A DNA stretch of 64,000 nt. Origin: Thysanoteuthis rhombus. Taxonomy: Eukaryota; Mollusca; Cephalopoda; Oegopsida; Thysanoteuthidae. Both the position numbers and the translations under genes were made by a program. This document shows, piece by piece, positions 46,640 to 57,530 of this stretch (positions within the stretch are counted from its first letter, which is position 1; each line of letters starts with the position of its first letter). A model generated the notes under the pieces. It did no database searches and was not told where the DNA came from. It worked only from the letters and a program-made list of their open reading frames with translations. The DNA is taken from positions 29,733,599 to 29,797,598 of the forward strand of contig OY735206.1 in NCBI GenBank assembly GCA_963457665.1, in the 5' to 3' direction.

Positions 46640-46985
46640 ATTTCCATAACTAAATCAACGTTGTTCGGTATCACTGCAGTAGTGTTCACTCCAAATGCTC
46701 TGATGAAGTCAACAGCAACAGCTCCAGCAGCGTCAGATCATAAATTGAATTCGTACTTGAAAATTAGTCTAACATCTTGGGTAGACACCAAAAACCTCCA
46801 GCAATAACGAATTATATCTCTATCTACATTAAAACTTCAAAAAATGTAATTACCATTTGTGAAACTTACACTTGTAGCATTTTTCTCGATGATCCGATAA
46901 ACGATATTTCATGCATAACAACCCTAATATTCGATAAAACAGACAAATCGATTCCCTTTGCCTTTTTTTAGAAAGAAAGAGAAGG
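46640..46985. other. Unassigned sequence
   Basis: Possibly includes the 5' flank of the mariner relic on the minus strand. Terminal inverted repeats not identified. Confidence 0.4.
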
Positions 46986-46988
46986 AAA

Positions 46989-46999
46989 CCACCACCACC

Positions 47000-47033
<34 letters not shown>

Positions 47034-47096
47034 CAACAACAATGATAATAATAATGTTAATAATAATAATGACAATAATAATAATAATGATAAACA
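46989..47096. repeat. (CAC)n(CAA)n(TAA)n trinucleotide complex
   Basis: CAC, then CAA, then degenerate TAA/TGA trinucleotides. Confidence 0.95.
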
Positions 47097-47104
47097 TGAA
47101 AGTC

Positions 47105-47698
47105 TGCTGATGTGAGATTGCAAATAATAATCCAGGCTAGAAGACCGGACTTAGTAATAGTAGACAAAAAAGGAAGGCCTGCCAAATAGTAGACGTTGCT
47201 GTGCCTGCAGACCATAGAGTAAAAAAGAAGTAGGGTGAAAAAAGGGAAAAATACCAGGACCTAGCAAGGGAGTTAAGGAAAATGTGGAACATGAAAACCA
47301 GGGTAGTACCGGTCATAGTGGGCGCACTAGGAACTGTCCCCAAAACGCTGAGGGAGAGACTGGAGGAGATCGGGATTAGGGGGAGGATAGAGACCGTACA
47401 GATCACAGCACTACTGGGAACTGCACGGATACTGAGGAAGGTGCTAGAGATATAAGTACTGCAACGAATTGTAGCTCTGTCATGATATGCGAAAGAGAGA
47501 GGAGACGTTAGCTGAAGACCAGAGGAGACTTATTGTCACTCAGCCTTCAGCGATAACCACTGGGCAACCGGTGTGAAATTGTAAATCGTAGAATTACTGC
47601 AACCTATGAGTACTAGGAGAGGAGGGCTGGAGACTTGAGGAGACTTGCTGTCACCCAAACTCCAGCGGTTACCACCAGGCAACTGGTGTGAGATTCCA

Positions 47699-47700
<2 letters not shown>
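47105..47700 (+). pseudogene. LINE C-terminal fragment, R4/Dong-like
   Basis: Encodes RRPDLVIVDKKGRPA, then V-A-V-P-A-D-H-R-V-K, K-Y-Q-D-L-A-R-E-L-R-K-M-W-N-M, RVVPVIVGALGTVPKTLRER and finally ALLGTARILRKVLEI with a stop. This order is the conserved C-terminus (restriction-like endonuclease end) of a widespread invertebrate non-LTR family that I associate with the R4/Dong group. The clade name is from memory of the pattern, not a search. An early stop and frameshift show decay. The 3' UTR-like part has two copies of an ~80-bp unit ending CAACCGGTGTGA/CAACTGGTGTGA, and a third TGATGTGAGATTGCAAATAA lies before the coding part. TAA repeats occur on both sides. Confidence 0.65.
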
Positions 47701-47759
<59 letters not shown>

Positions 47760-47785
47760 TTGATGATGATAATGATGATGATCAT
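47697..47785. repeat. (AAT)n with (GAT)n tail
   Basis: About 20 AAT units directly after the LINE 3' end, then GATGATAATGATGATG. Confidence 0.95.
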
Positions 47786-48879
47786 CATCGTCATATTCGG
47801 TCCTTCCATTATTTCGGTATTTGAGCTATCAAGAAATTAACGTAGGCGTACCATCAAGGGTAGATATTACATTTCATTCAATAGTTTTAATAAGTTGACG
47901 TTATACATTTGGATGAGAGCCAAAGTACCTAATTATTTTATAAATATGAATGAAAAAAAAACGAAAACATTATGGAATTATAGAATGATACTTTTGCCAC
48001 CATGACAGAAAGATTTTTTTGTTTCTTTTTATCGTTCTCATGTTCTTCGAGTTTTTATTCACCTCTTCACGATGATTGCCAGACTTTGGGATGCACCGGA
48101 AGACGATTTCAGGCGATGTCTGTAAATATAAGTCAACTGGTTGATTCCTGTGATAAAACATTACTGATATAAACGTTTCCCCGCTATCCGAACGTAGTTC
48201 CTAAAAAAAACAAAAAACAAAAAACAAAAACGAAATGGCGTATAGAGCAAAAGCAGTTACATTCATATAAGATTTTTTTATCGTCCCTAGTCTCCCGAAT
48301 AGTGAGGATGGTATTTTATGCCGAGTCATCGAAGGTTGTGGTGATGGCAGATGCAGTAAACTAAGGAATAGAAAAGAGAGGAAGAGGGTGATCGCTGCTT
48401 AGATATTTACTTGCTGTAAAATAAAAGCTTTACACAATTTTCGCTTTTCGCCCTTTTTCGGAAAAGCGAAAAAGTGGCATAAAGCTCTTTCTCGGAAAGC
48501 AAAGACTACTTGTATTTCAATTCTATTCGATTATAGGTCAAAGGAAAGAAACTAACAAAACTCGTGACATTGTGAGAGTCTATTGTTTCAAATGGTGTCC
48601 ACGAGATATTTTCTATCAGCAAAATCGTAATTAAGTGGAAGAGTCCTATGTTACAGACAGAGAACCAAGAGAATCACACTTTTCAATCAATAGATAGTTT
48701 CGTTATACAAGTTGATTCTCAATTCATTTTGTTCCTAGTCTCTCATCGGTAAATCAGCCATTGGTTGTATACTTTACGCTTTAAGCACATTCGCAAATAA
48801 CTCTTCAATATGTCTTTATTCATACCAAATGATTTCCAGCTGATCGTTAGAGTCATGGGAAGTGCATTGCTAGGTATAA
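47786..48879. other. Unassigned sequence
   Basis: Imperfect inverted GAAAAGCGAAAAAGTGG/TTTTCGCTTTTCGCC near 48440-48475. No gene recognised. Confidence 0.45.
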
Positions 48880-49175
48880 CTCCAGGAGGCAGAAAAGAAT
48901 CAACATGGATCTAAGAGGAGACAAGAGTGACGGATCATATATAATTAAGCAACAAAAATGGGGATGAGCTAAACATTTAGCGAGAAGAGATAGCAGTAGA
49001 TGGTGCAAAAGTATAACTGATTGATGCCCATATAGCAGTAAAGCGGTAACAAAATACCAGACATAAGATAGAGGGGTTTACCTGTAAGACATGGCAGAGG
49101 TTAGCGTAATCTCAGTCGTCTTGGAACGAAATGGGAAATGCCTTTGTCTAGTTGTGGATTTATAATGGCTGCAAC
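48880..49175 (+). pseudogene. Weak second RTE-type LINE C-terminal remnant
   Basis: Encodes EETRVTDHI, then KQQKWG-stop-AKHLARRDSSRW, then SITD-stop-CPYSSKAV. The pattern parallels K-W-x-W-A-G-H-x-A-R-R-x-D-x-R-W and W-x-P of RTE-type C-termini, but from a subfamily different from the (TGA)n family. Several stops. Moderately uncertain. Confidence 0.4.
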
Positions 49176-51159
49176 TGATTTGATAGTAAATAAATCTAGA
49201 AAATACAATGCCGTCGCCAAACTCCTACAGTATAGTTCTTAACAATGTCTGATAAAATGTTTATACGAGGAGGATAGAAATTAGATTTTGACTGAAAATT
49301 GCAGTAAATACTAAATACCAACCAAATGAAGTAGCATTTAAATGGAAAATGACAAGACTTGGAAAAAGATTTTCAAGCGGAATAGAATATTTGTTATATA
49401 ATGTGAAGAAGATAGAAAAGATTACACTTGACAAAAAAAGAGAATGTACTGAACAGCAAATTAGACGAAACCAAGAAAGCAAATATCCAACCGCAGATGA
49501 TAAATTGGTGTGTCGTAGAGAAAAAAAAAGTCAGATTTGGACAGCTCGTCTGTCAAATGTCTATAATGATTCTTAAGAAAATTAAGTTCTTAAAAGTCGA
49601 CAATACATTTGCATTAAAGAAAACTGGCTGAAAATCCGCGTTACGGAAAACGTAAATTGGACCCCAATAGGATATTATGGATTTGAACCACGTATTCATT
49701 GAATCATAACTTAAAAAAAAAAATCACTGCCATCATGATCTTTTGGATCATATTTAAAATGAATATATGTAGGAATTTCGCAAAAAACAAAAAAATATCA
49801 AGTACCCACATTTTGGTGGAAATCTAGATTTTTACTGATTTTTCTTTAAATCTGAACTATGGGAAACTTAAAATCTAAGTACCTTGCAATCTTTTGTAAA
49901 ATCAACCGCTGGAAAAATCATCTCATATTTAGGAAAAGATTTCTAGATTCACGACATTTTTTTTTGTCAAAGAAATCGAATAACTATTATAGCAAAACGT
50001 GCTCCGGAATCCCAGTGGTAACAATAGAAAAATTAGTGGCCATAGCTCTATCCGTCCTTAAGTTATGCGATTACAGACAGGCAGACAGATTCTGTTTTCT
50101 ATGAAATAGCTTGTCTTCAGTGATAAAATGGAATAATATGGCTGATACACAGGATATTTCTATACGTGCTCACATGTCAATGTCTACCTACCTGGAAATG
50201 TCAGACCAGATTTAAATAAAAAGGGAATGAAAACTGACTATTTTTGTTTTACGAGCCACTTGAGTGACTTGTTCAGTTGAACAAAGTTCCTTGTGTTAGC
50301 AGTTGACCTCTTCCTGTCGTTCAATCTGTGTTCAAATTGTAATATAGTGAATTCTAACGGCACAATTTAATGACTCACGCGTTCTAACGGTGCGTTTGTT
50401 TTTATATTCTCATAAGACCATTGTCTGAGATTAATTTATAGCAAAAGCACACGATGATTTCAGTGCATTATCTCAAAAACTGAAATCATCAAACCTTTCG
50501 AATAATGACGCCGGAAGTAACATGAGGCATAACATTGTGAACAGGTGAAAAAAAATAGTCATTTTTGTCTGTATTTTTTGATTTCTTATTATCAATAAAC
50601 TTCCACCCGTTATAATTGCAAATTTGTTACTACCTTACGGTGATGTTTTTGTACAGCAAAATGAAATAAACATTTAGAAAAAAATGTACATATCAACAAT
50701 CAGGCGGGCGCATTTAGCATTCTGTCTTGGATATGAGAAAAAAAACTTTTAGTTTTTATACAGATCTACGACTTTCATTTTGTAATTGCTCAACCGATTT
50801 TGATAACATTTATGTCATCTTGTAGAGATCTTTATTGCGAATAAAATTACACTGACTCACGAAAAATTCTCTGAAAAATATCAAATGCAAATTAATGAAA
50901 ATTTTTTTCAGTTTAAATTTGATATAACGCAATGTGCGACGAGACCGTGGTAGAAGATTACACCAACTTTATAAATACACTTGATTTGACCTCCTAATTT
51001 GACCTCCTAATTAGACGAAAGGCTTTTTCGTAAAAACAAACAAACAAGGATTCCCATTGTAGAGATATGACAAGAGTTTTAGTGTTCAAAAAAAAAAAAA
51101 AGGAAGATTTCAAAAGTCAGACACAAAAGACTTATACTAAAAAAATAAATTATTTCTTG
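49176..51159. other. Unassigned AT-rich sequence
   Basis: Short frames at 49349-49631 (lysine-rich) and 49859-50104 have no recognisable domain. A tandem TTTGACCTCCTAATT duplication is at 50988-51013. No gene assigned. Confidence 0.45.
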
Positions 51160-51232
51160 TACCCCGTGGTGCAGTTGGTTGTTGTGTTCATTTTCTAATT
51201 GATAGACTGGTGTTTCGAATCCACCTGGGAAC
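51160..51232 (+). pseudogene. tRNA-Arg(UCU)-like sequence
   Basis: Exactly 73 nt with tRNA layout: CCCCGTGGTGCAGTTGG matches the acceptor/D-arm of arginine tRNAs, anticodon loop TTTCTAA gives UCU, and the T-arm GGTGTTTCGAATCCACC has four of five pairs around TTCGAAT. The acceptor stem pairs 5 of 7 and the anticodon stem about 3 of 5, so it is decayed. No CCA-adjacent poly-T terminator follows closely. Either a tRNA pseudogene or the head of a tRNA-Arg SINE. Confidence 0.6.
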
Positions 51233-51836
51233 AGCTTGAAAAAATCCATAAGTATTCATAGTTGAAGACACAATTTGAAAGTATTAATATTGAAGTTTTT
51301 TTTAAAATTATTGTAACATATTGTGCTGGCACGCATATTTCTCACTGGTTACAATACAGCTGTCCTCGTATACCAAATGAACTTCCATAGTATCAATAGA
51401 TCACATTTTATGATAAATTGACGGGAAGTGATTAGAAAAGAAATCTTTATCATCCTGTAATCGACAGGTTACCATAGCATTTGCCTCTGTTCGAAAGCTA
51501 TCAACTCATAGCAAACAAATCATGAGAAAAAGCTAAACGATTGCCAGTTGCACAAACATAAAAAATTACTCTGCGTGGGCAACCTTCTTCAAAAAGTTGC
51601 GTGCAACGAATAATCAAGTTTTCCATTATATTATTCATTTCTATAGACCTATTATTTTATTTGAAAATGGACACAGTGGTGCTCGGGGTTTTCCTTCTTT
51701 CTTTCTTCCTTTCATAAATTCTTTATTTTTTGTTTGTTGGTTTTTCTCTTTCTGTATTACAAATGTTGTCGATCTTTGAAGAAGTTATGTGTATTGTCAA
51801 GGTTCGAAAATACACCATAATATAAGACTGTTTCAA
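51233..51836. other. Unassigned sequence
   Basis: Could include a SINE body after the tRNA-like head. No second copy recognised in the window. Confidence 0.4.
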
Positions 51837-52137
51837 ATCACCATAGCCCCATAAATCGCCCGAACAACCTGCCAAATGGGCAATAGATTCTTCTATCTCT
51901 GCTCCTGTGTGTGTGAGTGTGTGTCTTTGTCCGGTCAATCCTGGTCACATTTTGGGGGCTACCGTATAGAGATTCTGCATGAGTACACCACTAGGCACTT
52001 TCTAAAAAATGTTTTTTTTAATTTTTTTATGGTCAATTCGCACGAACGATGCCCAAATCTTTTGCATGATTTTTAAAAATTATTTTTGATATTTTTTCAA
52101 GATCATTAGTTCTGGTACCCATACGGATTACGGTGAT
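51837..52137. mobile_element. MITE with ATCACC(A/G)TAGCCC terminal inverted repeats, copy 2
   Basis: Left end ATCACCATAGCCCCATAAAT, right end ATACGGATTACGGTGAT. Shares with copy 1 AATGGCCCGCC/AATCGCCCGAA, GAGTACACCACTAGGCA/GAGTTCACCGCTGGGCA, GCCCAAATCTT/CCCAAATCTT and TTAGTTCTGGTACCCAT. Same orientation as copy 1. Non-coding. Confidence 0.8.
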
Positions 52138-52470
52138 TCATTTTATTCTGCTTGATAAAATGTTTTAATTCACTACGGTTAATCTTGTTGCTCGACATAT
52201 TCGCGCTCGATATTCGGACAACTTGCTAAATTTTAACAAGTAATATTGAATTTATTTTCGAAACATAACGCGGAAGGAAGGCTTGTGGAAGTCGACGCTC
52301 ACGGAGAACAAAAAAGGTAAGAGAAACAGAAGGAGGCAACAATTAACCTGTCTGAAAGGTTTTAGCAAATTGATGGCAGAACGAGTACAAGAAAGAGTGA
52401 ATGATTCAGAATTGCAGAAAGCAAAGAAAGGAGACTGCGGAGAACCATAATCGCTCACGCCCTGAAATGA
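52138..52470. other. Unassigned sequence
   Basis: Nothing recognised. Confidence 0.5.
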
Positions 52471-52805
52471 TATCATCATCATCATCATCATCATCATCAA
52501 TCTTGTATCGTCTGTCGTTGGACATAGATCTTCCCAAGGATCCGCCAGACCTCTCTATCATGAGCGTCGCGAAGCAACTACTTTCTGAACTTTTCTAGTT
52601 CGTCTCTCCATCTTGTATTCTACCGGCCTCGGTTACGCATATATCTGGGGATCCATGTTTTGAGTTGTGATGTTCATCGGTTGTCTGCCATTCTTGCAAC
52701 ATGACCAGCCCATTGCCATTTGAGATTTCTTATGGATTCTACGATGTGTCCGACTCCTGTTTTTACCGTGCTATCTTATGATCTGTTCATGTGAGGTCGA
52801 GAGTA
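52471..52805 (-). pseudogene. RTE-like LINE 3' fragment
   Basis: Begins with (ATC)9 at 52472-52499, the longest tail of the family here, then the complement of CCAACGACAGACG, CAGACCTCTCTATCATGAGC, CTAGTTCGTCTCTCCATCTT, GGGGATCCATGTTTTGAG, GCAACATGACCAGCCCATTG and ATGATCTGTTCATGTGAGG. 5'-truncated within the TWRDH region. Confidence 0.85.
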
Positions 52806-53404
52806 CATAAAAAGAGGAAGAAAATATGGGGAAAACAGTCGTGAGTAAACGTTGTGTTTGCCAATGATAACCAGGCATTGGTAATAAAGGGTTAAATTGT
52901 GTCATCACAAAAGCCGAGATTAGCAGCTGTCAATGACTGTTTACTGGTACGATCAAATTCGCTTTTTGATTGGCTCTTGAGAAATTGTGTACATAGCCGT
53001 TCGTAGACATGCAGGCATATCATACGCCAACTTCCCGTTTAACGCCGTGGTCAAGTTCCTGGAAACTTCAATTTCGACTGGATGAACATCAAGTGAAACC
53101 GGTGTTTACAATCGACACAATTGAATAAATATTTGTGATTTATTGTAGTGTAGGAATTTTGTGACTACCTTGCGTCGAGACAGAAAAATCACTTAAATCG
53201 GAATTCTAACGGAAATATTTTGTATTTTCGTATATTCAGATCTTTTTTTTCCCTCAACAATCTTATAACGAAACCTTGTTGAATGAAACGACATTAACTG
53301 GGGAGTTTGTTTACAATATATCGCCAAAGCTATGTGTATATTTTGTGAGAAAACAGTAGATAAAGAGGAAGAAATATAGTAAGGGATGAGGAAGAGAAAG
53401 GAAA

Positions 53405-53408
<4 letters not shown>
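52806..53408. other. Unassigned sequence
   Basis: Nothing recognised. Confidence 0.5.
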
Positions 53409-53439
<31 letters not shown>

Positions 53440-53457
53440 GAGAGAGAGAGAGGGGGG
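53409..53457. repeat. (GA)n microsatellite
   Basis: GA units with one GTGA interruption. Confidence 0.95.
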
Positions 53458-53588
53458 AGGTTCAGAGCTTTCTAAAAAATTTGAAAAATGATATGGTATG
53501 GCAATACTTATGACTGCTATTTAAGAAATTTCCCTGGTGGTTTCCTGGGTTTTCAGAACGCACGCGCATACTTAGAAGGGGAAGGCGA

Positions 53589-53592
<4 letters not shown>

Positions 53593-53663
<71 letters not shown>

Positions 53664-53683
53664 GACAGAGAACTTAAGAGAGA

Positions 53684-53718
<35 letters not shown>

Positions 53719-53726
53719 CTTAAGAG
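53593..53726. repeat. (GA)n(GACA)n complex
   Basis: GA to about 53638, GACA to 53661, then GAGAACTT(A)AGAGAGAGA units occurring three times to 53726. Confidence 0.95.
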
Positions 53727-53758
53727 ATGGAATAAATAATAACTAGTACATATATTTA

Positions 53759-54180
53759 TCAATCATCAAAATATTTTTCTTTGCTTTCTCTGAGGTTACG
53801 CCAACGTTTCGGAAGTTTCTGAATTCCATCTTGATAAAATGACTCTGGCTTCGACGCAGTAGAATTGTCAATGAAATTTTGAACTTGGAAGACACATTTG
53901 AATTCTTGGAAAGATAAGGAATGATGCAATGATAATCAGATGGCGCCAAGTCTGGTGAATATTCTGAGCGAGGATGAATTTCTTCCTTTATGGTTTGTTT
54001 GGTCGACAAAATGACTAGCGTTGTCATGCAGTATAGTATAATCATTATATTTCTTCACAGAAGTCCATCTTTTTGCTAGATTCGTGACATTTGACATCAA
54101 AAATTGACCTGCAGGGAGTTAGAGGCCCATATTCAAAGATATCCCTAAGCACACAAAATCAAATATTTAAAAAACTCCTC
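53759..54180 (-). pseudogene. mariner-like transposase, C-terminal half, frameshifted
   Basis: The minus strand encodes YTILHDNASHFVDQT, where HDN carries the second catalytic aspartate of the mariner DDD triad. A frameshift leads to SEYSPDLAPSDYH (third aspartate). A second frameshift leads to ESFYQDGIQKLPKRW and EKYFDD with a stop at 53759. These are the standard C-terminal landmarks of mariner proteins, in order. The N-terminal half and first aspartate are not convincingly present. At least two frameshifts make it non-functional. Terminal inverted repeats not found. Confidence 0.8.
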
Positions 54181-54374
54181 AAAGTGTGTCTGTGTTAGCA
54201 AAAGTCCCTATTTCCGCATTAAAGAAACACAAAACATTACTTCTTAGAGTATGTAGCTCAGAAGTTTGGACTAAATGTCAAAGGCCTGTGGTCAATTTTT
54301 GTTTAAAAGGGATAAATAATGCTCCTTTCCGGTCATTTTTTTTAAATGGAAGATGTATTAAAGAAAATGTGCTG

Positions 54375-54378
<4 letters not shown>
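54181..54378. other. Unassigned sequence
   Basis: An open plus-strand frame (54186-54378 before the TA tract) could be chance or mariner-flanking sequence. Confidence 0.35.

Positions 54379-54437
<59 letters not shown>
54379..54437. repeat. (TA)n microsatellite
   Basis: TA tract with one TACATA interruption. Confidence 0.95.
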
Positions 54438-54440
<3 letters not shown>

Positions 54441-54630
54441 AAAATTCACACATAGTAAACTAATATCAAATTCTACGTAAAACATGAACAAACACTAAAA
54501 AACTTTTTACAGAAATTTTGTCAACAGATACTGGGAAATAATTGACTGAAATGACAATTTTATTGAAAACAGTATTTAAAAAAATATGTATTTGATATTT
54601 GAAGCTGTAAAGCTTTCTAGTAAATACGCA

Positions 54631-54739
<109 letters not shown>

Positions 54740-56412
54740 ATAACCAGCGTACTCGAGGAAAATGGAAACCAAACAGACAGAGACGGGATAGTCGAACGTG
54801 CCAAAGAATTTTACTGAAAACTTCATTCGTCCAAACAAGGACTACAAAACAATGAACAGGATACGCAAGACGTGAGCAATCAACTCGAGGACTTCCCAGA
54901 AGTAACTCAGAGGGAGGTGAAACAAGCCATTAAACAGACGAAGAAAGGAACGGCACCTGGACCAGACAACATCACCACCGACCTACTCCGAGAAGCGGGT
55001 AAAATCATCACTAGGAAACTGGCCGTCCCTTTCAACTAATGTCCAAAACAGAGTAATGTCCCAGATGATTGGAACACTGCTATCGTAATGCTTTTATATA
55101 AAAAAGGAAACCCGAAAGACCTCAACAACTACAGGCCTATAAGCCTATTCAAATGCGTATACAAACTTTTCTCAAAAATTACCACCAACCGAATCATAAA
55201 AACACTAGATGAAAACCAACCACGAGAGCAAGCTGACTTTAGAAGGAGCTACTCAACCATGGATCACCTGCATTCGATAAATCAGCTGGAAGAAAAAGCA
55301 GTAGAATATAAACTGCCACTCGCCGTAGCAGTTATTGACTTCAAAATTGCGTCCGACTCAGTAGAAATCCTTAAGGTCATGGAGGCCATCAGTCGACAAG
55401 GTGAAGATCCAGTATATGTCGAAGTGTTAAAGCATATTTACAATCACTGCGATTCCTTCATTAGGCTACATAAAGACTCGGACCCCTTTCAGCCCCAGAA
55501 AGGAGTAAGGCAAGGTGATACCAGCTCACCCAAACTCTTCACAGCCTGCCTCGAGATGATCTTCAGAAGACCAGACTGGGAGAGTATAGGAATTAGAATA
55601 GACGGCGAGTATTTGAGCAACCTCAGATTTGCAGACGACATTACCCTTTTCACAGAGAACCTGCACGACCTCCAACTAATGATGGATGAACTAAATGAAG
55701 AGAACAAGGGAGTCGGCCTACACATGAACTTCAGCAAGACGAAGATCATGTGGAACAACCACATCTGAGATAAAAACACTAAGATCAAAATCGAGGACAC
55801 AGAACTCGAGAAAGTAGACCATTACATCTACCTAGGACACCAAATCTCCATGAGAGCCTCAGAAGAAGAAGAAATCAAGCGAAGAATCACATGAGGGTAG
55901 CAAGCCTTTGGCAGAGCAAGCTCAACCTTAAAAAATAAGAAGATCCACTTAATCTTGAAGAGAGGGGTGTAAAACCAATGCATCTTTGCAATAGTCACTT
56001 ATGGAGCTGAAACATGGGGCCTAACCAAGAGATAGATCTGCAAATTGCGAACCATGCAACGTGGACATGAAAGAATTATGCTGGGCCTCACATGGAGAGA
56101 CCACAAGATAGCACAGTACATCTGTGAAAAGACAAGAGTCAGGGACATCATAGGATCCATTAGAAACCTCAAATGGCCATGGGCTGGCCATGTTGCAAGA
56201 ATGGTGGACAACCGATGGACATCGCGACTCACGACACGGATCCTCCGAGATCACATGTGCAACTGAGGCCGACAGAATGTTAGATGGAGAGACGAGCTAG
56301 ACAAATTCAGAAAGCACTGGCTCCGAGACGCCCATGATAAAGAAGTGTGGCGAATCCCGGGGAAGGTCCATGTCCAACGACGGACGTTAAAAGACTGATG
56401 ATGATGATGATT
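54740..56412 (+). mobile_element. RTE-like non-LTR retrotransposon, best copy, 5'-truncated
   Basis: Plus-strand element of about 1.67 kb. It starts in the linker before the reverse transcriptase (SVLEENGNQTDRDGIVERAK), continues through KQTKKGTAPGPDNITTDLL, the RT core (55088-55768), the spacer with VDHYIYLGHQIS and EIKRRIT, then GAETWGLTKR, IMLGLTWRDH, WPWAGHVARMVDNRW, WRDELDKFRKHWLRD and VWRIPGKVHVQRRTLKD, ending with TGATGATGATGAT. The apurinic endonuclease domain expected upstream in RTE elements is absent. Stops lie at 54815, 55037 and 55766 and in the spacer and tail, so it cannot encode a full protein. It serves as reference for all other fragments here. Confidence 0.9.
55088..55768 (+). 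pseudogene. Reverse transcriptase domain of RTE-like element
   Basis: A 226-codon open stretch covering most of the palm and fingers. Residues 8-20 (N-P-K-D-L-N-N-Y-R-P-I-S-L) form the NYRPISL block. VIDFKIASDS at 82-91 is motif A, with the first catalytic aspartate at 84 and the usual K-A-F of DFKKAFDS altered. GVRQGDTSSP at 139-148 is the RQGD block. FADDITLF at 181-188 carries the catalytic pair. The frame continues upstream past one stop (55037-55039), so the apparent start codon is not a true start. The enzyme would make cDNA at a nicked target. This copy is dead because of flanking stops. Confidence 0.9.
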
Positions 56413-56503
56413 ATGATATATACGTGCACACTGACAAGAGGGTAATAAAGGTTGCCAATATGGAAGTGAAGTGATTGCGTAAAACTCGTAGTAGATCTCA
56501 AAA

Positions 56504-57019
56504 TTGTTATTCAAAAAGAAACTGTCGTCTGTAAAATACCGACCTTTTCAGAGGCAGAAGCGGAGAGGAAATGATGTTACACAAAAGGTTAGTGACACGG
56601 AGGCAGAACCCGGATGTCAGTTAAAAAAGACGTCAAATAAAGTCCAACCTCACTGTAGAGGGAAGGGAGAGGAGGCCATCCGTCGTTGTTATCATATTGT
56701 TTTCTTTATTACTTTTAGGAATGACTCTTCTCTCATTGCAGTTGATAACGAAGTTTTTATTCGGTTTCCGATTGAGTGGGCTGACAGTTGTGGGTTTCAA
56801 TATTTCCGCTTCAGATGTAGGTTTTCCATGTCGACAGTGTCTATGCTGCGTAGATGTAGAAAAATGATGTTGATGAAGATTGACAATTTGGAAATGAAAA
56901 CTTTGAGAAAAACTAATAGAGCATTAACAAAAAAAAAAGGAAGACATTTGTCAAAGGAATACACACTTCTGAGGCGAAAGCGGAGACCGAATGATAATAC
57001 ACTGGAAACTAAAGGTTAG
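56504..57019 (+). other. Unidentified basic 171-codon open frame
   Basis: A plus-strand open frame about 90 bp beyond the RTE tail. It is rich in K and R, with C-terminal segments such as TLRKTNRALTKKKGR and LLRRKRRPNDN. A block near its start (GAGGCAGAAGCGGAGAGGAA, 56551) recurs exactly 420 bp later (GAGGCGAAAGCGGAGACCGA, 56971), in the same frame, and both copies are followed by AAAGGTTAG. No domain is recognised. It could be an exon, part of an unknown repeat with duplicated ends, or chance. Length is the main argument. Confidence 0.25.
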
Positions 57020-57339
57020 AGAAATTTTGGGAAGAACTATCAGTTTTTCTCAATCTCTTCATTTTCATATCGTCAATTTTCCTTATCTTTCTCATTGCAT
57101 CCCTTCTCGTCAAAACGAGACTTGTAGATCATGGCGAGACTTGGTACTTTGTTGAATAGGAAGTGGTAGGATGTATTGTCACAGTAGTAGCAAGTGTACG
57201 CAATGCCCCCTTTCTAGAGGAGTACCCTATATTTGATCATTCAACATTCATTTGCGACGAAAGAGCACAAAGTGACTTCAACAAATGGAAAGAAAAGTTT
57301 ATCAATATTTACCCATTAACCTTGTAATGGGTTAGATAT
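57020..57339. other. Unassigned sequence
   Basis: Nothing recognised. Confidence 0.4.
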
Positions 57340-57530
57340 AATATTAATCACATTGCAGGATAAAAGCCCTTTTCCATTGCATGATAATCCATTGTGAGTT
57401 ATCCGTGGTAAGATAAAAGTTCCAAGTCACTAATAGGAATGACTTGCCATCAATCACGACAAAAGGGAAGTTAAACTGAGTTAGCCATCGAACTTCAATG
57501 ACGAAAACTCCCGTCATTCGCAAGTTGTGG
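57340..57530 (+). repeat. Low-copy interspersed repeat, partner of 19470-19745
   Basis: CATTGCATGATAATCCATTG, TAGGAATGACTTGCCATCAA, GACAAAAGGGAAGTT, AACTTCAATGACGAAAACTC and CCGTCATTCGC are collinear with the partner. Fragments recur at about 59510-59600. Confidence 0.55.

Noticed and set aside
55489..55800. Minus-strand 103-codon ORF and other frames antisense to RTE copies (e.g. 8505-8778, 30003-30206, 47137-47406, 55999-56254)
   Set aside because: Shadows of the LINE coding strand.
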